NCBI GenBank assembly: GCA_964396555.1
Contig: CAYNFX010000077.1
Span: forward strand, 1-8,907
From: Geofilum sp964396555
GTDB taxonomy: Bacteria; Bacteroidota; Bacteroidia; Bacteroidales; Marinilabiliaceae
Length of the DNA: 8,907 bases
Direction of reading: 5' to 3'
Shown: piece after piece, positions 5,801-8,907 of the stretch
How the letters are laid out: each line of letters starts with the position of its first letter
How positions within the stretch are numbered: the first letter of the stretch is position 1
Position numbers and translations under genes: made by a program
Notes under the pieces: model-generated
Told to the model about the DNA's origin: nothing
What the model saw: the letters and a program-made list of their open reading frames with translations, nothing else
Database searches by the model: none

Positions 5801-6952
5801 GTGAGATTAGTAGCTAAAACATTTTTCGGTCTTGAGAAAGTTCTTGCTAAGGAACTTGAAGACCTTGGAGCGGGGAACATAAGTATATTGAAACGTGCGG
5901 TTTCCTTTGATGCAAACAAAGAACTTCTTTACAAAAGCAACCTCTGCCTTCGAAGTGCGCTGAGGATTCTTCAACCCCTGAAAACCTTTACCGCCAGGAA
6001 TGAGGATCAGCTTTACAAGGCAGTAAGAGAATACGATTGGTCACATTATCTTACTAATGATAAGACATTTGCAATTGATCCTGTCGTTTACTCTCGTTTT
6101 TTTCAGCATTCTAAATATGCTGCCCTTAAAGTAAAGGATGCTATATGTGACCAGTTCAGGGACAGAACAGGGGCCAGGCCTTCGATAGATCCGGCAAGAC
6201 CGGATCTTCTTATCAATCTGCATATTGCCGAGGATAAGGTAACTCTTTCGATGGATAGTTCAGGTGACCCTTTAAATCAAAGAGGTTACCGTACCAAACC
6301 ATATTCAGCACCTATTAATGAAGCACTTGCTGCAGGAATGCTGCTTATCGCAGGGTTTGACGGCAGCAGATCATTGATGGATCCTATGTGTGGTTCGGGA
6401 ACCTTCCTTATGGAAGCTGCAATGATTGCATCTAAGATGGCGCCAAATATTAAGCGCCGTGAGTTTGGCTTTATGAGATGGGGTAACTTCGATCAGGAGC
6501 TATGGAACAAAATTCTTGAGCAGGAAAAGGCAAAGATTGTTGCTCCCCAGCATAGGATTGGGGGTAGCGATATCAGCGTAATGGCTATTGATATAGCCAG
6601 GCAGTCTGCCCTTGATTTTGGACTCAAGAAATATATAGACTTATCAGTGAGGCCTTTAACTGAGGCAGAAGCCAATGGAAAGGGAGGTCTTTTCATTACT
6701 AACCCTCCGTATCAGGAAAGGCTTAAATCAAGAGATATCTACCTGCTTTATTCTGAGCTGGGAACCCAACTGAAACACAAATTTTCCGGATGGGATGCAT
6801 GGATTATTAGTGCAAATATTGAAGCGCTTAAGAGTGTAGGTTTAAAAGCGTCTACGCGTCAGACTCTATACAACGGTGCGCTGGAATGCAACTTCCAGAA
6901 GTTTGAGCTATATGAGGGATCGAGGAAACAAGGAGGCTTAAAGGCTGAATGA
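5801..6952 (+). CDS. RlmL/YpsC-like THUMP-domain 23S rRNA (guanine-N2) methyltransferase
   Basis: A 383-residue SAM-dependent RNA methyltransferase. An N-terminal ferredoxin-like/THUMP region (about 1-150) binds RNA. A Rossmann-type catalytic domain follows, with SAM motif DPMCGSGT (194-201) and catalytic NPPY (301-304), typical of exocyclic amino N-methylation. SGDPLNQRGYR (154-164) is a family signature. Length matches B. subtilis YpsC (385) and the RlmL half of the E. coli RlmKL fusion, so the RlmK half is absent. By homology it modifies 23S rRNA at the position equivalent to G2445. The start is GTG: an in-frame TAA lies two codons upstream (5795-5797), and MRLVAKTFFGLE is the usual family start. 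An out-of-frame ATG at 5785 opens a 10-codon reading frame overlapping this start. The hydratase gene follows after 46 bp. Confidence 0.92.
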   Translation: MRLVAKTFFGLEKVLAKELEDLGAGNISILKRAVSFDANKELLYKSNLCLRSALRILQPLKTFTARNEDQLYKAVREYDWSHYLTNDKTFAIDPVVYSRFFQHSKYAALKVKDAICDQFRDRTGARPSIDPARPDLLINLHIAEDKVTLSMDSSGDPLNQRGYRTKPYSAPINEALAAGMLLIAGFDGSRSLMDPMCGSGTFLMEAAMIASKMAPNIKRREFGFMRWGNFDQELWNKILEQEKAKIVAPQHRIGGSDISVMAIDIARQSALDFGLKKYIDLSVRPLTEAEANGKGGLFITNPPYQERLKSRDIYLLYSELGTQLKHKFSGWDAWIISANIEALKSVGLKASTRQTLYNGALECNFQKFELYEGSRKQGGLKAE

Positions 6953-6974
6953 AAAACAATTATTACCTTGCAGT

Positions 6975-6990
6975 AATTTAGATCTAAATT
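6975..6990. repeat. Perfect 16-bp palindrome before the hydratase gene
   Basis: AATTTAGATCTAAATT reads identically on both strands. It ends 8 bp before the hydratase ATG, in the 46-bp gap after the RlmL-like gene. Its size and symmetry suit a dimeric regulator, but no regulator gene is in view. As RNA, the loop would be too tight for the full stem to form a stable hairpin. No convincing promoter motif was found in the gap. Confidence 0.4.
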
Positions 6991-6998
6991 TTTCAGAT

Positions 6999-7463
6999 AT
7001 GAGTAAAGTCGTTATTACCAGTTTTGAAGAACTTGAGAGGCTGACGGGGCAAGAGCTGGGGGTATCTGAATACCACCAGATAACTCAGGACCAGATCAAC
7101 CTATTTGCTGACGCAACTATAGATCACCAGTGGATACATGTTGATACCGAGAAGGCTGTGAAGGAATCTCCCTTTGGCAACACAATTGCCCATGGATACC
7201 TGACCCTTTCGCTAATGCCTTACCTATGGGATCAAATTGTAGAGGTTAGAAACCTGAAGATGCAGGTCAATTATGGAATTGAAAAGTTCAGGTTTAACCA
7301 GCCGGTCCTTGTTAACAGTCGTGTAAGACTAGTAGCAAAAGTAATTGGTGCTGTCAACCTTCGCGGAGTAACCAAGGCCAATATTGGTGTAAAACTAGAA
7401 ATAGAAGGCAATAAAAAATCTGCCTTTGAAGGCGAGATCGTATTCCTTTACCATTTTCTGTAA
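6999..7463 (+). CDS. MaoC/NodN-like (R)-specific enoyl-CoA hydratase
   Basis: A 154-residue single hot-dog-domain protein of the MaoC dehydratase family, NodN-like branch. Such enzymes hydrate trans-2-enoyl-CoA to (R)-3-hydroxyacyl-CoA in the cytoplasm. The catalytic Asp-x4-His pair is present as Asp42 and His47 in ADATIDHQWIHVD (37-49), matching Asp31/His36 of Aeromonas PhaJ. The family stretch PFGNTIAHGYLTLSL (58-72) is also intact. Length is normal. The physiological substrate is not evident, and no PHA synthase or beta-oxidation genes are adjacent. It lies 46 bp after the RlmL-like gene and may be co-transcribed with it, although the palindrome at 6975-6990 could give separate control. 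The ATG at 6999 is the natural start; no Shine-Dalgarno is visible. It converges with the CE15 esterase. Confidence 0.9.
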   Translation: MSKVVITSFEELERLTGQELGVSEYHQITQDQINLFADATIDHQWIHVDTEKAVKESPFGNTIAHGYLTLSLMPYLWDQIVEVRNLKMQVNYGIEKFRFNQPVLVNSRVRLVAKVIGAVNLRGVTKANIGVKLEIEGNKKSAFEGEIVFLYHFL

Positions 7464-7570
7464 AGCCTGCAGGACCCCAAAAAGGTTGAACAAAATGGTA
7501 AATACCAGCCGGAAATTCAGTGTCCATATAATCAATTAGAACCTGACTTAATTCCGGTTTCCTTGAAATA

Positions 7571-7603
7571 AAGAGAGGCTGAACATTTTGTTCAGCCTCT
7601 CTT
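7571..7603 (-). terminator. Strong hairpin terminator between the convergent genes
   Basis: A perfect 14-bp inverted repeat (7571-7584 with 7590-7603) has a 5-nt loop; the arms contain AGAGAGGCTGAAC and its complement. It begins 10 bp after the stop of the CE15 gene. On the minus strand the stem runs straight into TTTATTTC, as expected for an intrinsic terminator of that gene. On the plus strand the tail (ACGTTTCATATT) is weaker, so bidirectional use for the hydratase is possible but less certain. Confidence 0.8.
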
Positions 7604-7613
7604 ACGTTTCATA

Positions 7614-8819
7614 TTACCATTCAATCCATTTCTGATAATCCACTTCATCGTATGGGTGGATTTCAATATTTGTTTCAACAGTAGTATTTCCAAGCAGGAA
7701 TTTTTCAATAAAGGCTTCAGTCTCAGGGCGCTGCGTATCGGGTAACATACAATGCGGGTGACCAGCCATGACAGAGATACCGAATCTGTCACCAATACCA
7801 AATTTTTCCCATACCTTCTTAGCGGCTTTGCATGACACGAAAGCGGATTCTTCTGCAAGCCATTCATAGTCGGGGTTACCGAGAACCAGTATAGCACGTG
7901 GAGCAATCATTGCCAACAATTCGTGGTGGTCGTAGGGGAGCTTATCAACAGACTCGGAAAACTGTCTCATCTCTTCCATAAACCATACATAGTTTGTTCT
8001 GCCTAGAGTTTCAACATTTCCAAGAGTTTCAGATACTCTCCAGGCTGCAGCGCCACCGCCTCCTGATTCTTGTGCTATTGTCAATGCAATTCTCTCGTCA
8101 AAGGCTGCTGAAAAAATTGCCATCTTTCCTGCAAAGGAACAACCTGTTATTCCAAGGTGCTTCAGGTCAATGGGTAGTACATCCTGAACCAGCTCTAAAC
8201 CATCGATAAGTCGGCTTACACCCCATGGCCAGGCACTGTATGAGCCCAGATATTCAAGTTCGGGATATAGCTTGTTGAAAGGTTCCTGACCTCTCACTTG
8301 CTGCCAGGCTACCACATCCGAAAAATTAAAGGCAATTTGAGCTATCCCACGGCTTTCAAACAGGTCTGGTGGGAGTGAACCACTACCACGTCCAATACCT
8401 ATAATTGCAGGGAAGGGACCTTCTCCTTCGGGAAGTGTCACTAATGATTTGAGGGAAAGAGTACTGTCCCCTACAGTAATATCGACAAAGAGAGTGTCAT
8501 TCTCATATCTGGCACTTATTGCATCAGGTTTTCCAGGTTTTGGGCCAACTTCATAACGTTGTATCTCAGCTCCAATCTCAGCCCTGCGGCGTGCCCAGTC
8601 CTCAAATCGGGTCGAACGACCGCTGCCGTCCGACCATGCAAAGGGATCCGGTAAGGTCTTAACTGAAGGCAGGTCTACATAGGCAGGAAGATAGGGGGTG
8701 GTGAGGGTATAGGTACTTTCACTGTCATATACCAATGGTATCTCTTTGGGTTGCGATTCACATGATACCAGGCAAATACAGACAGCAACTGCTGCTGATA
8801 GAATTGATTTCTTTTTCAT
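7614..8819 (-). CDS. CE15 family glucuronoyl esterase, lipoprotein
   Basis: A 401-residue alpha/beta-hydrolase of the 4-O-methylglucuronoyl methylesterase family (CE15). Such enzymes cleave ester links between glucuronic acid of xylan and lignin alcohols. The N-terminus is a lipoprotein signal: KKK, a hydrophobic stretch, then lipobox LVSC with Cys20 as lipid anchor. The nucleophile is Ser228 in GCSFAGK (226-232). Glu251 lies in QESGGGGAAAWR (250-261), and the likely catalytic His is His356 in GHPHC (353-357). The Ser-to-Glu spacing of 23 equals that of fungal CE15 enzymes (Ser213/Glu236 in StGE2). DHHELLAMIAPR (297-308) and Trp320 also fit. The protein is complete. It stands alone: no SusC/SusD, xylanase or regulator within view, though DNA upstream beyond 8907 is unseen. 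No good promoter motif was found in 8820-8907. Substrate preference is inferred from the family. Confidence 0.9.
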   Translation of the reverse strand: MKKKSILSAAVAVCICLVSCESQPKEIPLVYDSESTYTLTTPYLPAYVDLPSVKTLPDPFAWSDGSGRSTRFEDWARRRAEIGAEIQRYEVGPKPGKPDAISARYENDTLFVDITVGDSTLSLKSLVTLPEGEGPFPAIIGIGRGSGSLPPDLFESRGIAQIAFNFSDVVAWQQVRGQEPFNKLYPELEYLGSYSAWPWGVSRLIDGLELVQDVLPIDLKHLGITGCSFAGKMAIFSAAFDERIALTIAQESGGGGAAAWRVSETLGNVETLGRTNYVWFMEEMRQFSESVDKLPYDHHELLAMIAPRAILVLGNPDYEWLAEESAFVSCKAAKKVWEKFGIGDRFGISVMAGHPHCMLPDTQRPETEAFIEKFLLGNTTVETNIEIHPYDEVDYQKWIEW

Positions 8820-8907
8820 TCTGAACTTTGTTATTTGGTTACTTAAAAATATGCAGTTTTTCTATAATACTTAGGTAAGGACTAAACATTTTCGGTATTG
8901 AATCATT

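Noticed and set aside
6961..6978. Promoter-like TACCTTG before the hydratase gene
   Set aside because: It is one base short of the -7 consensus and has no -33 element at the right distance.
7509..7557. CCGGAA/TTCCGG inverted repeat after the hydratase gene
   Set aside because: Only six base pairs separated by about 37 nt, with no T-tract directly after the stem; the 14-bp hairpin next to it is a far better terminator.
8844..8851. TATTTTTA on the minus strand upstream of the CE15 esterase
   Set aside because: It misses the final G of the -7 motif and has no -33 partner, so it is not better than chance in AT-rich DNA.

Overview
The window looks like chromosomal DNA of a Bacteroidota bacterium, probably Bacteroidales/Marinilabiliales-like. 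Three things suggest this. Start codons mostly lack a Shine-Dalgarno sequence. Several intergenic regions carry the Bacteroidota -7 promoter motif TAnnTTTG. The gene content also fits: a separate biotin carboxylase and biotinyl carrier protein, a single-domain RlmL-type methyltransferase, and a lipoprotein of the CE15 glucuronoyl esterase family. I see no tRNA or rRNA body, insertion sequence, integrase, CRISPR array or origin, and no clear defence or mobile cassette.

Layout. Positions 1-187 hold no complete gene. They contain a possible plus-strand C-terminal fragment, hairpins, and a promoter-like motif pointing off the left edge. The minus-strand block at about 188-4957 reads right to left: biotin carboxylase (accC), biotinyl carrier protein, release factor 3 (prfC, with its own promoter in the short gap before it), an FlK-like acyl-CoA thioesterase, and a UPF0316/DUF2179 membrane protein 6 bp downstream of the thioesterase. 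The accC gene diverges from a plus-strand ferritin gene across a 187-bp control region. After the ferritin come a large composite hairpin, a promoter, an RlmL-like 23S rRNA methyltransferase with a GTG start, and a MaoC/NodN-like hydratase. The hydratase converges on a minus-strand CE15 esterase, with a perfect 14-bp hairpin between them.

How the genes fit together. Most are housekeeping: translation (prfC, the rlmL-like gene), iron storage (ferritin) and acyl-CoA metabolism (carboxylase parts, thioesterase, hydratase). The carboxylase pair has no carboxyltransferase next to it, so the enzyme must be completed from another locus. The esterase is the one clear accessory, niche-related gene. 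It points to growth on glucuronoxylan or lignin-carbohydrate material, but no SusC/SusD or other glycan genes are visible beside it.

I did not find a convincing new system. The items most worth a second look are the thioesterase/UPF0316 pair, the split carboxylase without carboxyltransferase, the composite hairpin after ferritin, the 16-bp palindrome just before the hydratase, and the helically phased repeat upstream of ferritin.
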